Below are positions 17,907 to 26,541 of a stretch of 64,000 nucleotides of DNA, piece after piece. Numbering within the stretch: the first letter of the stretch is position 1; every line of letters begins with the position of its first letter. Under the pieces are notes generated by a model, which had not been told where the DNA came from, did no database searches, and saw only the letters and a list, made by a program, of their open reading frames with translations. Origin of the DNA: DATFXM01 sp035315885 (GTDB lineage: Bacteria; Acidobacteriota; Blastocatellia; UBA7656); the NCBI GenBank assembly GCA_035315885.1, contig DATFXM010000066.1, positions 1 through 64,000 of the forward strand, read 5' to 3'. The position numbers and the translations under genes were made by a program.

Positions 17907-18299
17907 TTAGTGTCTGTCAACAATGATCACGCAACGCTGGTCACGGGATCCGGCGTCCGAGTTCTGAAGCGTTGTGTATTCTACAACGAAGGTGCCGGTG
18001 ATACGATGTCCTTGCGCCATTAACGGATACGATTTTCATAAGCACTGTCGTCGACGGTCTGAGTTCGATCACCGTTATCTCGGGTCTCGCGCTAAACCTC
18101 ACTCGCGGAGCGTAGCCTCCGTCCATGCCGATCCCACGATTGACATAGGAAGGTTTGAGCTCGTTTCTTTGAAAGGGTGGCGACTCCCTAGTCGATGCAG
18201 GCCGATCTGAAGCAGACTGCTGGCGCCGAGGATGTAAGTCACGGCAACCAGGCTCAAGAAAAACAAAAGTATTAGGTCATCAGTGCTTCTGTTGGTCAA
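17907..18299 (-). pseudogene. Small membrane-anchored protein gene broken by two compensating frameshifts
   Basis: The first frame, from TTG 18299, gives DDLILLFFLSLVAVTYILGA, a membrane anchor. Near 18215-18230 coherent protein continues in another frame: SASDRPASTRESPPF, then ELKPSYVNRGIGMDGGYAPR and PEITVIELRPSTTVLMKIV. Near 18010 it returns to the first frame: AQGHRITGTFVVEYTTLQNS, ending VIIVDRH at TAA 17907-17909. The total is 393 bases, exactly 131 codons, so the two shifts cancel. Each single frame stops early. The domain is beta-rich and unrecognised. It lies seven bases after the POTRA gene and 25 before the EthD-like gene. A decayed gene or two sequencing errors are both possible. 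Confidence 0.5.
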
Positions 18300-18305
18300 C
18301 GTGCA

Positions 18306-18866
18306 TCAATTGCCGAATCTGAAAATGATTCGAACCGTCGTAGGCCCTACCGCTTCGACAACAGGGACAATTGTAGCGCCGGGCTCGCCGAGTTTTATTC
18401 TGAAGTTCCTAATCGCCACGGTAGCGCGGCGGACCTTCACCGGATCGTAGTCGGCTCCTTCAATCACATCGATATTCTTAGTCTGAAGTTCCTGGCTTAT
18501 TTCCGCCGCTAGAGCCGGATCGACGTCTTCATACACAATCTCGCTGATAACCGGGCGCTCGGTTAATTCGAACCATACGACTTTGCCTCCTCGACTCCCG
18601 TCTTCCGAGGACACCTTCACGTCCGTGAAGTGCCCGGTGTCATACAGGTTTCTTACGTCTAGATCCAATTGCTTCGGGTCGTACGGGCCTCGCTTATGAG
18701 TGCCGATTAGCGATCTAATCTCAGCTTCGGTGATGCGGCGATTACCGCGCACAAAAACCTGCTCAACCTTCAAAGGCTTACTCTGTTTTTGGTGGGGTTG
18801 CGTTTGGGCGAATGCGATCGACACACTCGGCAGGACCAGTAACAGCACGGCTACGCGACGTTTCAT
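18306..18866 (-). CDS. Stand-alone secreted POTRA-repeat protein
   Basis: 186 aa with a signal peptide (MKRRVAVLLLVLPSVSIAFA). Two POTRA-like units follow. Unit one is at about residues 32-102 (VEQVFVRGNRRITEAEIRSL through VWFELTERP). Unit two is at about 103-185 (ISEIVYEDVDPALAAEIS through VRIIFRFGN). These domains normally precede the barrel of BamA/TamA-type outer-membrane proteins, but here the protein stops before any barrel. It may be a periplasmic helper or a truncated relic. ATG 18866 starts the signal peptide directly. Confidence 0.7.
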   Translation of the reverse strand: MKRRVAVLLLVLPSVSIAFAQTQPHQKQSKPLKVEQVFVRGNRRITEAEIRSLIGTHKRGPYDPKQLDLDVRNLYDTGHFTDVKVSSEDGSRGGKVVWFELTERPVISEIVYEDVDPALAAEISQELQTKNIDVIEGADYDPVKVRRATVAIRNFRIKLGEPGATIVPVVEAVGPTTVRIIFRFGN

Positions 18867-18940
18867 TGGGGATTCCCTCCCTGCTTACGTCTCTTTTTGG
18901 TGCACGAGTACTGACAGGCTGACAGGATTTCATGCGCACG

Positions 18941-19897
18941 CTATCTTTGTCTATACAACTCCATCACGCTTTCGGGCGGGTCAGGGTCGTCTTTGAAGCT
19001 GACATTCATTCCCTTGCTCTTCATCCAACGAAAGAGCCAAGTCGGGCCAAATTTTCCGACGTAGGTGTCCCGGGTCTGATACGCCGGATCCTTCATGGCT
19101 TCGTCGAGCGTCACGAACTTGTAGCCTCGGGCCTCAAAGCGCTTGAGCATCTCATCAAGGCAATCGGCGTTGATGTCATTGGCGTGAATCAGAAGCGTCT
19201 GAGGGACCTCCCTGCTGAAGATCTGAGGGGATATTCGCTCAGCAAACTCCGTCTCTGCGATTGTGAAGTCCAGGTACTGCGAGCGCAACCGCGCGGCAAG
19301 CTGCTCATCGTGTCTGTCTAACGCGTGAACATAGCCCACGTTGAATATGAAGTCCGAGTTTTCGATTGTGTGAGGCGCAATCTTGTAGCCGCGAGCCACC
19401 AGGAACTGCTCGATAGCCTCTTTCTTCGCCTGTGTGTCACCGGTATGCGTCATCGGATGGCGAAAGTAAAGTTGGTAAGGCTCGCGCGCCTGCATCAGAC
19501 GTCGACTCACTGCGTAGCCCTTCGAGATTTCGTTTTCGAATTCCTCGACCGTCAGCGCATTGAGGTCCGGATGCGAGTAAGTATGATTCCCCAGCACCAT
19601 ACCTGCATCGACCCACTGCCGCAGTAGAGCAATTCGCGACTCCTCTTCCCCGCTAACCTGAAGTTTCCCCTCGTTGACAAACGCGACAACTGGGACACGA
19701 TGCATCGTCAGAGTGCGCAGCAACTCTCGCGTTGCGCGTTGAGCGCTTTGCAAATCGCGGCGCTCGAGACCTACGTACGGGAGGTCGTCGAACGTAACCG
19801 CCATCTTGCGGAGAGGTGTCTTGTCCTGGCCCGAGGAACTCATTATCGCGCCGAAGAGTATTAGCGCCAGGCACGCGAATGTAAAGCTACATTTCAT
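18941..19897 (-). CDS. Secreted polysaccharide deacetylase (CE4 / NodB fold)
   Basis: 318 aa with a signal peptide at MKCSFTFACLALILFG. The NodB motifs are visible: MAVTFDDLPY with the catalytic and metal Asp pair, GNHTYSHPDL with the two metal histidines, YFRHPMTHTG, and LLIHANDINADCL near residue 255. Such enzymes remove acetyl groups from GlcNAc-containing glycans outside the cytoplasm; the substrate is unknown. The ATG overlaps the stop of the DoxX-like gene by one base (TGATG), so the two are coupled. Confidence 0.85.
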   Translation of the reverse strand: MKCSFTFACLALILFGAIMSSSGQDKTPLRKMAVTFDDLPYVGLERRDLQSAQRATRELLRTLTMHRVPVVAFVNEGKLQVSGEEESRIALLRQWVDAGMVLGNHTYSHPDLNALTVEEFENEISKGYAVSRRLMQAREPYQLYFRHPMTHTGDTQAKKEAIEQFLVARGYKIAPHTIENSDFIFNVGYVHALDRHDEQLAARLRSQYLDFTIAETEFAERISPQIFSREVPQTLLIHANDINADCLDEMLKRFEARGYKFVTLDEAMKDPAYQTRDTYVGKFGPTWLFRWMKSKGMNVSFKDDPDPPESVMELYRQR

Positions 19898-20682
19898 CAG
19901 GTTCGCCCTTTTTCATTCCTCGTAGCCACGAGTATCGCGGCTCCGGTCACCGCCAATGCTTCGAACACCGCGGTGGTTTCATTTGAATTATGGATGTCTG
20001 CAAGAGCGCGCGGAATATGCAACACCAGCACCCAGACAAAAATCATCGCCGCGGTCAGCCACGCTGCGAGTCGAGAAGTCGCCGGAACCAACATGCCGAT
20101 GCCTCCTGCAATTAACGCCACACCCGCGAAATAGGTCCAGAATATGTGCCACGGTATCCACGACGGGACCAGAGTCGCTACGAAATCGACGTAGATGAAA
20201 TGCAGAATGCCGCATACGACCAGGAAAGCCCCAAGGAAGAACGGTGATAGCGGGATTAGCTTGTCGAGAAAGCGAGTGGCGCGTCGGACGGAGCCGCCCC
20301 GGTTGAGTGGTTGAGACGGGAGGCTGCCGGCTACAAGAAAACTGCCGCCCGCGAGTGCGAGTGCCTTGCCCGACTGGGTCCAGATTCCTCCGTTTGACGG
20401 GCTCGCGATCAGCAAGGGCAAATGCAATAGAACAAAGGAAGCCAGGATCGCCGCGCCAAGCAGCAGTGCCGCAAGCCGCGCACTTTTACCGAGAATGATC
20501 GCTAACCCGGCAATCACCAGAATTGCCCCTCCCACACACGCCCAGAAGGGCCGTGCGTGAATCCATGTGACCGATCCCGGAAAGACTCGTGTCACGAAAT
20601 CCAGGTAGATAAAGTGTTGTAGGCCGAACGCAATCATCGCGACAGCCAAAAACATTCGAGCCAGACTCGTTAAGTTCGCCAT
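19897..20682 (-). CDS. DoxX-like membrane protein, internal tandem duplication
   Basis: 261 aa with about eight hydrophobic segments. The two halves are repeats of one another: FGLQHFIYLDFVTRVFPGSV matches CGILHFIYVDFVATLVPSWI, FWACVGGAILVIAGLAIILG matches FWTYFAGVALIAGGIGMLV, and both continue with SARLAALLL or SRLAAWLTA and a VLxLHxP stretch. Each half resembles a four-helix DoxX-type unit, whose role in general is poorly known. Translationally coupled to the deacetylase. Start is the only good ATG. Confidence 0.75.
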   Translation of the reverse strand: MANLTSLARMFLAVAMIAFGLQHFIYLDFVTRVFPGSVTWIHARPFWACVGGAILVIAGLAIILGKSARLAALLLGAAILASFVLLHLPLLIASPSNGGIWTQSGKALALAGGSFLVAGSLPSQPLNRGGSVRRATRFLDKLIPLSPFFLGAFLVVCGILHFIYVDFVATLVPSWIPWHIFWTYFAGVALIAGGIGMLVPATSRLAAWLTAAMIFVWVLVLHIPRALADIHNSNETTAVFEALAVTGAAILVATRNEKGRT

Positions 20683-20857
20683 TGAACTCCTGAAATTGAA
20701 CGCGCCAGAAAACCGCAGGTTTCAGATGCTCACAGGATGCTTGAAGAGCAGGACACCAGCTCGGTACCGACTGGCCATTTAACCACTTAAGCCAACGCCA
20801 GGATGTAAATTCTCGTTATACAGAGTTGGATTTGTAAAAGAGGAGCCAGACTGAAAG

Positions 20858-21700
20858 TTAGTTGGACTGGCCCTGCCCGGGACGAATGTACGGTTTGCTG
20901 TCCACATCCTCGACATCAGCAGCGATGCCGGCCAGGGCAGGAGTCCCTTCCTTTATTACATCGCTGTAGTACGAGCGGAACTCTTCGTTCATTTCGATCT
21001 TCAGCAGCAGGTCATCAACCACACCGGATATCCCTCGCACGTCGGTCATGCTGTACACTTCGTCCTGAATCAACTGAAGTGAATCGCTTACGACTTGTAG
21101 CCGCGCTTCGATCAGTCGCACCAGCTCGGCGAGCTGCTTTGCCTTGGAAGTTCGCTGCCTCAAAATCTGGATTCTCTGATCCATCGTCATCCTGACCTGT
21201 TCCGACTGCTCACTAGCGATGGAGGATTCGAGGCGGCCGATTTCCTGGTCGAGTTGCGACTGAATCGACGAATAGTTTCGATTCGCGAGCAGAAAGTGCC
21301 CCCTGAGCATCCGGACGTATTCGAGACGCAAGCCATAGAGTTTCTCTACGATTCCATCCAGCATCGGTTGATCGGGGCCGAGCTCGCGGGTACGACTTTC
21401 AATCTCGCCACACAGATCCTTCAGTGCAAGGAAATCGCGTTTGTAGGATTCCGGGGCGGCCGCCAGCATCTGGTTTTCAGATCGCTCCTGATCTTTCCTG
21501 CGCTCACGCTCGACCTTAGCTCGGAGCAGCCTTTGGACGCCGGCGTTTTGGGCCAGCATCAACAACCCGAGCTCACCGCCAAGCAACAGGAACAGAAATG
21601 CCGGATGCACGGCCAGCGCCAGGAAGGCGATGGCGCCTATGAAAATTAAGTTAGGAATGCTCTGGTAGAGCGCCTTTATGTGAGTCACGTCTTGTACTGG
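20858..21700 (-). CDS. Membrane-anchored coiled-coil protein, unknown function
   Basis: Not recognised. 280 aa from ATG 21700 (GAGG eight bases upstream); a GTG at 21745 would add 15 residues. Two hydrophobic segments lie near the N-terminus (LIFIGAIAFLALAVHPAF and FLLLGGELGLLMLAQ). A long charged helical region of about 200 residues follows (VERERRKDQERS, QLDQEIGRLESSI, RQRTSKAKQLAELVRLIEAR). The tail is acidic and ends in a PGQGQ stretch. It is divergent from the vWA/substrate-binding lipoprotein, so a shared process is possible but unproven. Confidence 0.6.
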   Translation of the reverse strand, partial: PVQDVTHIKALYQSIPNLIFIGAIAFLALAVHPAFLFLLLGGELGLLMLAQNAGVQRLLRAKVERERRKDQERSENQMLAAAPESYKRDFLALKDLCGEIESRTRELGPDQPMLDGIVEKLYGLRLEYVRMLRGHFLLANRNYSSIQSQLDQEIGRLESSIASEQSEQVRMTMDQRIQILRQRTSKAKQLAELVRLIEARLQVVSDSLQLIQDEVYSMTDVRGISGVVDDLLLKIEMNEEFRSYYSDVIKEGTPALAGIAADVEDVDSKPYIRPGQGQSN

Positions 21701-21880
21701 CATCAGAGAGCCTCGCTCCGCATCCACCGGACCCCGGTCTGTCACCTGTCTGAAAGTCCCGACACTGATGAAACCGTACTGAGAACTCTGAACGCCTGCT
21801 GATTATATCGGCAACCTGGCATTTCGGTCACACGCTGTCGGACGAGTCTCGTTATAGCCAGCTGACCTGACTCCCGAATT

Positions 21881-21910
21881 TTAACAATCTATTAACGAAA
21901 AGGTTATATA
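21881..21910 (+). promoter_or_regulatory. Probable promoter of the substrate-binding/vWA operon
   Basis: TTAACA (21881-21886, five of six), 18-base spacer, TATATA (21905-21910). It lies in the gap between divergent genes, about 100 bases before TTG 22012. The rest of the gap 21701-22011 shows no gene. Confidence 0.4.
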
Positions 21911-22011
21911 CTGCGGTTTCGGTCAGTCGCCCCGCGGATGTGTCGTCTGTGAAAATTCAGTTTAAGCCCAGCCCGCAACCAGACGATGATTATGAGAGAG
22001 GAGATCACGTT

Positions 22012-23700
22012 TTGAGCAAGTGTCGCAGTCTAGTTTGTATCGGGTTGATTCTTCTTCTGTGCCTGGCCGGCTGCAAGTCGCAAAAGGAGCCTGCACCGGC
22101 GGCTGAATCCGCGCAACAACCTACCCCGGCAGGCAGCCTCGAGTTGGTATTCACATATGGCTCGGAGAAAGAAAGCTGGATCAAAGACGTCACCGCCGAC
22201 TTCAATCGCGCAAAGGTCAAAAGCTCGAGTGGCAAGCCGATCTACGTACAGGCCATCCCCATGGGTTCGGGCGATGCGGTCGATGAGGTCCTGTCCGGTA
22301 CCAGACAGACGCATTTGATCAGCCCGGCCTCCTCCGCGTTCATCAAACTCGGCAATGCGCAGTCTCGAACGCGCAACGGGACCGACCTCGTCTCGTCAAC
22401 CGAGACGCTGGTGCTTTCGCCGGTCGTCATAGCGATGTGGAAGCCTATGGCGGAGGCGCTGGGGTGGGGCAAGAAACCAATCGGTTGGTCCGACATTCTC
22501 GCGCTCACTCGCAACCCGCAAGGCTGGGCCGCGTTCGGCCATCCGCAATGGGGAAAGTTCAAGTTTGGACATACCCATCCCGAGTTTTCAAACAGCGGAC
22601 TGATATCGCTGCTGGCTGAGGTTTATGCCGCTACGGGCAAGGTAAGCGGCTTGACTCTGGAAGACGTGGCCAAGCCCGCAACCGCTTCGTACCTTGAAGG
22701 CATAGAACAATCGATCGTCCACTACGGCACGTCTACGGGCTTCTTCAATTCGAAAATGCTGCAGAACGGCCCGGAATATCTGAGTGCTGCGATATTGTAC
22801 GAGGCGAACGTAATCGAGTCGTACTCTCCTCAGTATTCTTTGCCTTTTCCGGTGGTTGCGATCTATCCAAAAGAGGGAACGTTCTGGAGCGATCACCCGG
22901 TTGGCATTGTGGAGCGGGACTGGGTCACACCCGAGCATCGCGAGGCAGCACGAACCTACATCAAATTCCTCCTCGACCGGCCACAGCAGCAGAAGACGAT
23001 GACATACGGCTTTCACCCCGGTGATGTGAATCTTCAGGTTGGTGCTCCTCTGGACGTGGAGCACGGAGTGGATCCCAAAGAACCAAAGACCACGCTCGAA
23101 GTCCCAAGCCCAGCCGTTATGGACGCGGTCATCAAACTGTGGCGAGAGCATAAGAAGCATTCGAACATCATTCTCGTTTTCGACACCTCCGGCAGCATGA
23201 AGGAGGGCGGCAAGATGTCCAACGCAAAGCTCGGTGCGAAAGAGATGATCTCTCTTCTGGACCCTCGCGATTATCTGTCGATCCTCCCGTTCAGCTCGCA
23301 ACCGATTTGGGCGAGCAAGGACCTGCGTCTCGACAAAAGCCGGGACGCGGCGTTGAGCCAAATTGAGTCCTTCTTTCCGGACGGAGGCACGGCTCTGTAC
23401 GACTCGATTTCCACGGCGTACCAGCAATTGATTGATAATCCCAGGAACGACAGTATTTCGGCTATCGTGGTCTTAACAGATGGAGCAGACACGAACAGCA
23501 AATCTACCCTCGACCAACTGATCCGGAGTCTCAGGTCCCAGAGTGAGGTGAATGCAATCCGAGTGTTCACGATCGGCTATGGCAAGGATGCAGTCAAAGA
23601 GGTTTTGAGGTCGATAGCCGACGCTACGCAGGCAAAATTCTACGAAGGCTCTCCAGAAAACATTCGGTCGGTATTCAGGGAGATCTCAACTTTCTTTTGA
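22012..23700 (+). CDS. Lipoprotein: substrate-binding domain fused to von Willebrand A domain
   Basis: 562 aa from TTG 22012, which has GAGAGGAGA eight bases upstream and starts a lipoprotein signal with lipobox LAGC. The frame is open from 21940 without these signals. Residues 40-370 are a periplasmic binding fold (FTYGSEKESW, KFGHTHPEFSNSGLISLL, PVVAIYPKEGTFW). The last 190 residues are a VWA domain with an intact metal site (FDTSGSMKEGG, GGTALYDS, LTDGADTN). VWA domains bind proteins through a metal ion, so this may be a sensor or scaffold rather than a transporter part: no permease or ATPase is near. The downstream gene is a paralogue of the binding half. Confidence 0.75.
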   Translation: MSKCRSLVCIGLILLLCLAGCKSQKEPAPAAESAQQPTPAGSLELVFTYGSEKESWIKDVTADFNRAKVKSSSGKPIYVQAIPMGSGDAVDEVLSGTRQTHLISPASSAFIKLGNAQSRTRNGTDLVSSTETLVLSPVVIAMWKPMAEALGWGKKPIGWSDILALTRNPQGWAAFGHPQWGKFKFGHTHPEFSNSGLISLLAEVYAATGKVSGLTLEDVAKPATASYLEGIEQSIVHYGTSTGFFNSKMLQNGPEYLSAAILYEANVIESYSPQYSLPFPVVAIYPKEGTFWSDHPVGIVERDWVTPEHREAARTYIKFLLDRPQQQKTMTYGFHPGDVNLQVGAPLDVEHGVDPKEPKTTLEVPSPAVMDAVIKLWREHKKHSNIILVFDTSGSMKEGGKMSNAKLGAKEMISLLDPRDYLSILPFSSQPIWASKDLRLDKSRDAALSQIESFFPDGGTALYDSISTAYQQLIDNPRNDSISAIVVLTDGADTNSKSTLDQLIRSLRSQSEVNAIRVFTIGYGKDAVKEVLRSIADATQAKFYEGSPENIRSVFREISTFF

Positions 23701-23718
23701 GGTATTGAGGATTGACTT

Positions 23719-24912
23719 ATGTCTGAAGGCAAAATGAGTCTCACCGGACGGATCATAATCGTGCTCGTGATCGTCGGCTGTGCTTACGGTGCGTACTATT
23801 TCTTGTGGCGGAAGGGCCCTGATGAAAGCAAGGATCCGGCGGCAGCCAAAACGTCTGAGTCAAATCAATGGAAGGGCGCGACGGTCGAGATTGGAATAGC
23901 GTTCGGGACTGAAAAGAAGACGTGGATGGAATGGGCTGTTCAGGAATTTTCCAAGACCGCCGATGGTCAGAAGATCAAGATCAACCTCATCCCCAAGGGG
24001 TCGCTTGAGGGAGCACAGGCCCTGGTCTCGGGCGACAAAAATATCAACGTCTGGTGCCCCGCGAGTTCGCTGTACAAAGAGACATTTGTGCAGGACTGGC
24101 AGGTGAAGTACGGCAACAATCCAGTTCTCAAAGAGGATAATCTTGCCCTCACGCCAATGGTGTTCGTCGCATGGAACGAGCGGTATCAAGCATTCGTGCA
24201 GAAGTACAAGTCTCTGAATTTCACTACGATCTCGCAGGCGCTGCGCGAGAAGGGCGGTTGGGAAGCGATTGCCCGCAAACCAGAGTGGGGTCTGTTCAAG
24301 CTCGGGCACACTCACCCCGGCAAATCTAACAGCGGGCTTATGACGCTGGTGTTGATGGCGTATGACTTCTCCGGCAAGACCCGCGACTTATCTCTGAAGG
24401 ACATTCTGAACGTTGATTTTCAAAACTGGATGACGACTCTAGAGCAGGGCGTAAGCGGGCTTTCGGATAGCACCGGGACGATGATGCGGGAGATGGTGTT
24501 GAAGGGGCCTTCCTCATTCGACGCGGTTTTTGTCTACGAGAGTGTCGCCATCGACTTCCTCAAGAGCGCCGAAGGAAGATGGGGCGAGCTTCACATTGTT
24601 TACCCGAAGGAGAACATGTGGAGCGAGAATCCTTACTACATCATCGACGCGACGTGGAGCACCAAGGAGCAGAGGGCGGCGGCGGAGCTCTTTCTCAATT
24701 TCATGCTCACCGATACGATACAGCGCGAATCTCTGAAGCACGGATTCAGGCCTTCGAACACAAACGTGCCAGTGATATTTGCTGAGAGTCCATTCACCAT
24801 CTACCAGAAATATGGTCTGCAGATCGAGCCCGGCTCGACCGCGGAGCCGCCAAAAGCAGAAGTGATAAACAATCTGCTGGCGGGATGGCAGCGAAATCAA
24901 GTCGGGAGATAA
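23719..24912 (+). CDS. Membrane-anchored substrate-binding protein, paralogue of the upstream gene
   Basis: 397 aa. One N-terminal transmembrane anchor (RIIIVLVIVGCAYGAYYFLW) and a linker rich in K, S and A precede a type II periplasmic-binding fold. Shared motifs with the gene before it are IAFGTEKKTW against FTYGSEKESW, KLGHTHPGKSNSGLMTL against KFGHTHPEFSNSGLISL, and VYPKENMWSENP against IYPKEGTFWSDHP. It lacks the VWA domain. It starts 18 bases after the first gene, so both are made together, probably as partners at the outer face of the cytoplasmic membrane. Ligand unknown. Confidence 0.75.
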   Translation: MSEGKMSLTGRIIIVLVIVGCAYGAYYFLWRKGPDESKDPAAAKTSESNQWKGATVEIGIAFGTEKKTWMEWAVQEFSKTADGQKIKINLIPKGSLEGAQALVSGDKNINVWCPASSLYKETFVQDWQVKYGNNPVLKEDNLALTPMVFVAWNERYQAFVQKYKSLNFTTISQALREKGGWEAIARKPEWGLFKLGHTHPGKSNSGLMTLVLMAYDFSGKTRDLSLKDILNVDFQNWMTTLEQGVSGLSDSTGTMMREMVLKGPSSFDAVFVYESVAIDFLKSAEGRWGELHIVYPKENMWSENPYYIIDATWSTKEQRAAAELFLNFMLTDTIQRESLKHGFRPSNTNVPVIFAESPFTIYQKYGLQIEPGSTAEPPKAEVINNLLAGWQRNQVGR

Positions 24913-24935
24913 TCCACGGAAGTATTGCCGGCGGG

Positions 24936-26135
24936 TTATTGGACGGCGTAGGAGTGAGATTCGATTTCCATCACTCGACGTTGCAGTACGATCTTTTCGA
25001 GCACGAGGCTTGCCTGGTTGACCAGCGCCACCAGTTCGTTTGTGCCGCGCATCTCGGCTTGGCCCGGATAATTGTCACCGTAGATGATGAAGATCGTCGA
25101 CCCGTTACACACCAGCGGCAACGCAAACATCGACAGGTTGTCAGCCGTGCCTCCGAGCTTATTCAGAAATTCAGTGTCGCGTCCTGAGCGCTGCCCGACA
25201 TAGGGTTCTCCGGTTATCGCCACGTGTCCAAACACGCCGTCAAAATCAAGCGCGATTCTGATGTCGCGCACCATCTCATCGGCTGTCTTGCCGCTGTCGC
25301 CTGGATTTATTCCGAACTGTCCCAGACCCCATAGGTGGTCGTCCTTGACTACGAAAAGAATACCGCGAGTGGCAACTTCGCTCGCGTAGCGCATTATCAG
25401 CAGACTGACTTCCGCTTCGAACGAGTAATGCCGCAACTCGGTGAGCAGCGAGCAGAGATGGGCAGTACGGTCCTCGGAATCGCGTTCGACCGGTCTTGGG
25501 CTGGGTCGCGTAAAGTCGAAAGGGTCCGGTTCAGGCTGGCCCTCCGCGTCCTGATCTGTAGACAGCAACTCGGGCCAGGACGGAGCGTGTGGGATAAACG
25601 AGCCATCGAACCCGCCCTCCTTCGGCGGCTCGCCCGACCTGTGTGACTCATCTCGCAGCTTGGCAGCTTCAAGCAGCGCCTCGCTTACTTCGAGGCCTTC
25701 GCCGAGCTTGAGGTCGCCGAAGGAATTTGGCAGGTCCGCTTGGTTGAGGTCGATGCCGAAACGGCCCTTTTCGAGGGTTACGAGTTTACCGAGCGTGTCC
25801 TGCGTGTGTCGCTTGGCCAGCGCGTGAAGATCAGTCTCGTTCATCACCCCGCTCTCAATGAGCAGCGTTTCAAACGTCCAGAGAGTGCGGTTTTGATTTC
25901 CGATCTCTCGAAGCATGTCCAGGACGTCGGGACTGATCAACTCGTCCTGAAGCAGGCGGTCGGCAAGCGTGTCACCGGGAAAAACCGATGCGTGGGTGAT
26001 TCGACCCTGCTCGATGATTATGCGGCCCTCCACACTTCCGTTTTGCAGCGAGAGCGTTCCCGTCTTTCTGCTCAACGCAAGTATCTGGAGAATATCCGCC
26101 AGAGCGAAATCGCTCAGATCACCGGTTAATTCCAT
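24936..26135 (-). CDS. PATAN (DUF4388) domain protein with GAF-like C-terminus
   Basis: 399 aa, cytoplasmic. The N-terminus MELTGDLSDFALADILQIL, then KTGTLSLQNGSVEGRIII and GRITHASVFPGD is a typical DUF4388/PATAN domain, known from PatA-type output regulators of phototaxis and pili. A second helical part lies at about 100-170, then a proline-rich linker. A GAF-like domain (LLTELRHYSFEAEVSLLIM and on) fills residues 225-390. As the last gene of the chemosensory cluster, it is a candidate output or adaptor protein for the neighbouring CheY. Its stop is 23 bases from the convergent binding-protein gene. Confidence 0.75.
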   Translation of the reverse strand: MELTGDLSDFALADILQILALSRKTGTLSLQNGSVEGRIIIEQGRITHASVFPGDTLADRLLQDELISPDVLDMLREIGNQNRTLWTFETLLIESGVMNETDLHALAKRHTQDTLGKLVTLEKGRFGIDLNQADLPNSFGDLKLGEGLEVSEALLEAAKLRDESHRSGEPPKEGGFDGSFIPHAPSWPELLSTDQDAEGQPEPDPFDFTRPSPRPVERDSEDRTAHLCSLLTELRHYSFEAEVSLLIMRYASEVATRGILFVVKDDHLWGLGQFGINPGDSGKTADEMVRDIRIALDFDGVFGHVAITGEPYVGQRSGRDTEFLNKLGGTADNLSMFALPLVCNGSTIFIIYGDNYPGQAEMRGTNELVALVNQASLVLEKIVLQRRVMEIESHSYAVQ

Positions 26136-26138
26136 CGT

Positions 26139-26528
26139 CTACGCCTGTTCGCCCAGACAATCCGAAACGAGCTCCCGCAGCTTGGTCATTGAGATGGGTT
26201 TTGAGAGATAGCCGGATGCGCCAAGACTCATTCCCTTCTCTATGTCCTCATCCGCGCCTTTCGTGCTGATGATGATTATTGGCAGGTCGCCCTTTTTGAG
26301 TTCGGTTCTGACCTTGTTAACGAACTCCAACCCGTCCATATTCGGCATTCGGATGTCAGTCAGGACCAGGTCATAGTTGTTGTCTCTGACCTTGCCGAGC
26401 GCATCTTGACCGTCAACCGCCTCGGTTATGTCACCCTGTGAGATACCGTCGAGCCGAGTGAGACTCATGCAGAGGAGCTGTCTGAACGTCGCTGAATCGT
26501 CTACCACCAGGAAAGCCTTCTTACTCAT
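26139..26528 (-). CDS. CheY-like response regulator
   Basis: Single receiver domain, 129 aa. The acidic pair is in FLVVDDSATF, the phospho-acceptor Asp in DLVLTDIRMPNMDG (about residue 58), the switch residue in IIIISTKG and the conserved lysine in YLSKPIS. No output domain. ATG 26528 is chosen because GGAGG precedes it; the frame extends eight codons upstream. It is three bases from the PATAN gene, suggesting a stimulus-response pair. Confidence 0.88.
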   Translation of the reverse strand: MSKKAFLVVDDSATFRQLLCMSLTRLDGISQGDITEAVDGQDALGKVRDNNYDLVLTDIRMPNMDGLEFVNKVRTELKKGDLPIIIISTKGADEDIEKGMSLGASGYLSKPISMTKLRELVSDCLGEQA

Positions 26529-26541
26529 TCGATCCTCCCTC

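Noticed and set aside
22588..23427. Minus-strand open frame of 279 codons
   Set aside because: Antisense to the substrate-binding/vWA gene, whose motifs are unambiguous.
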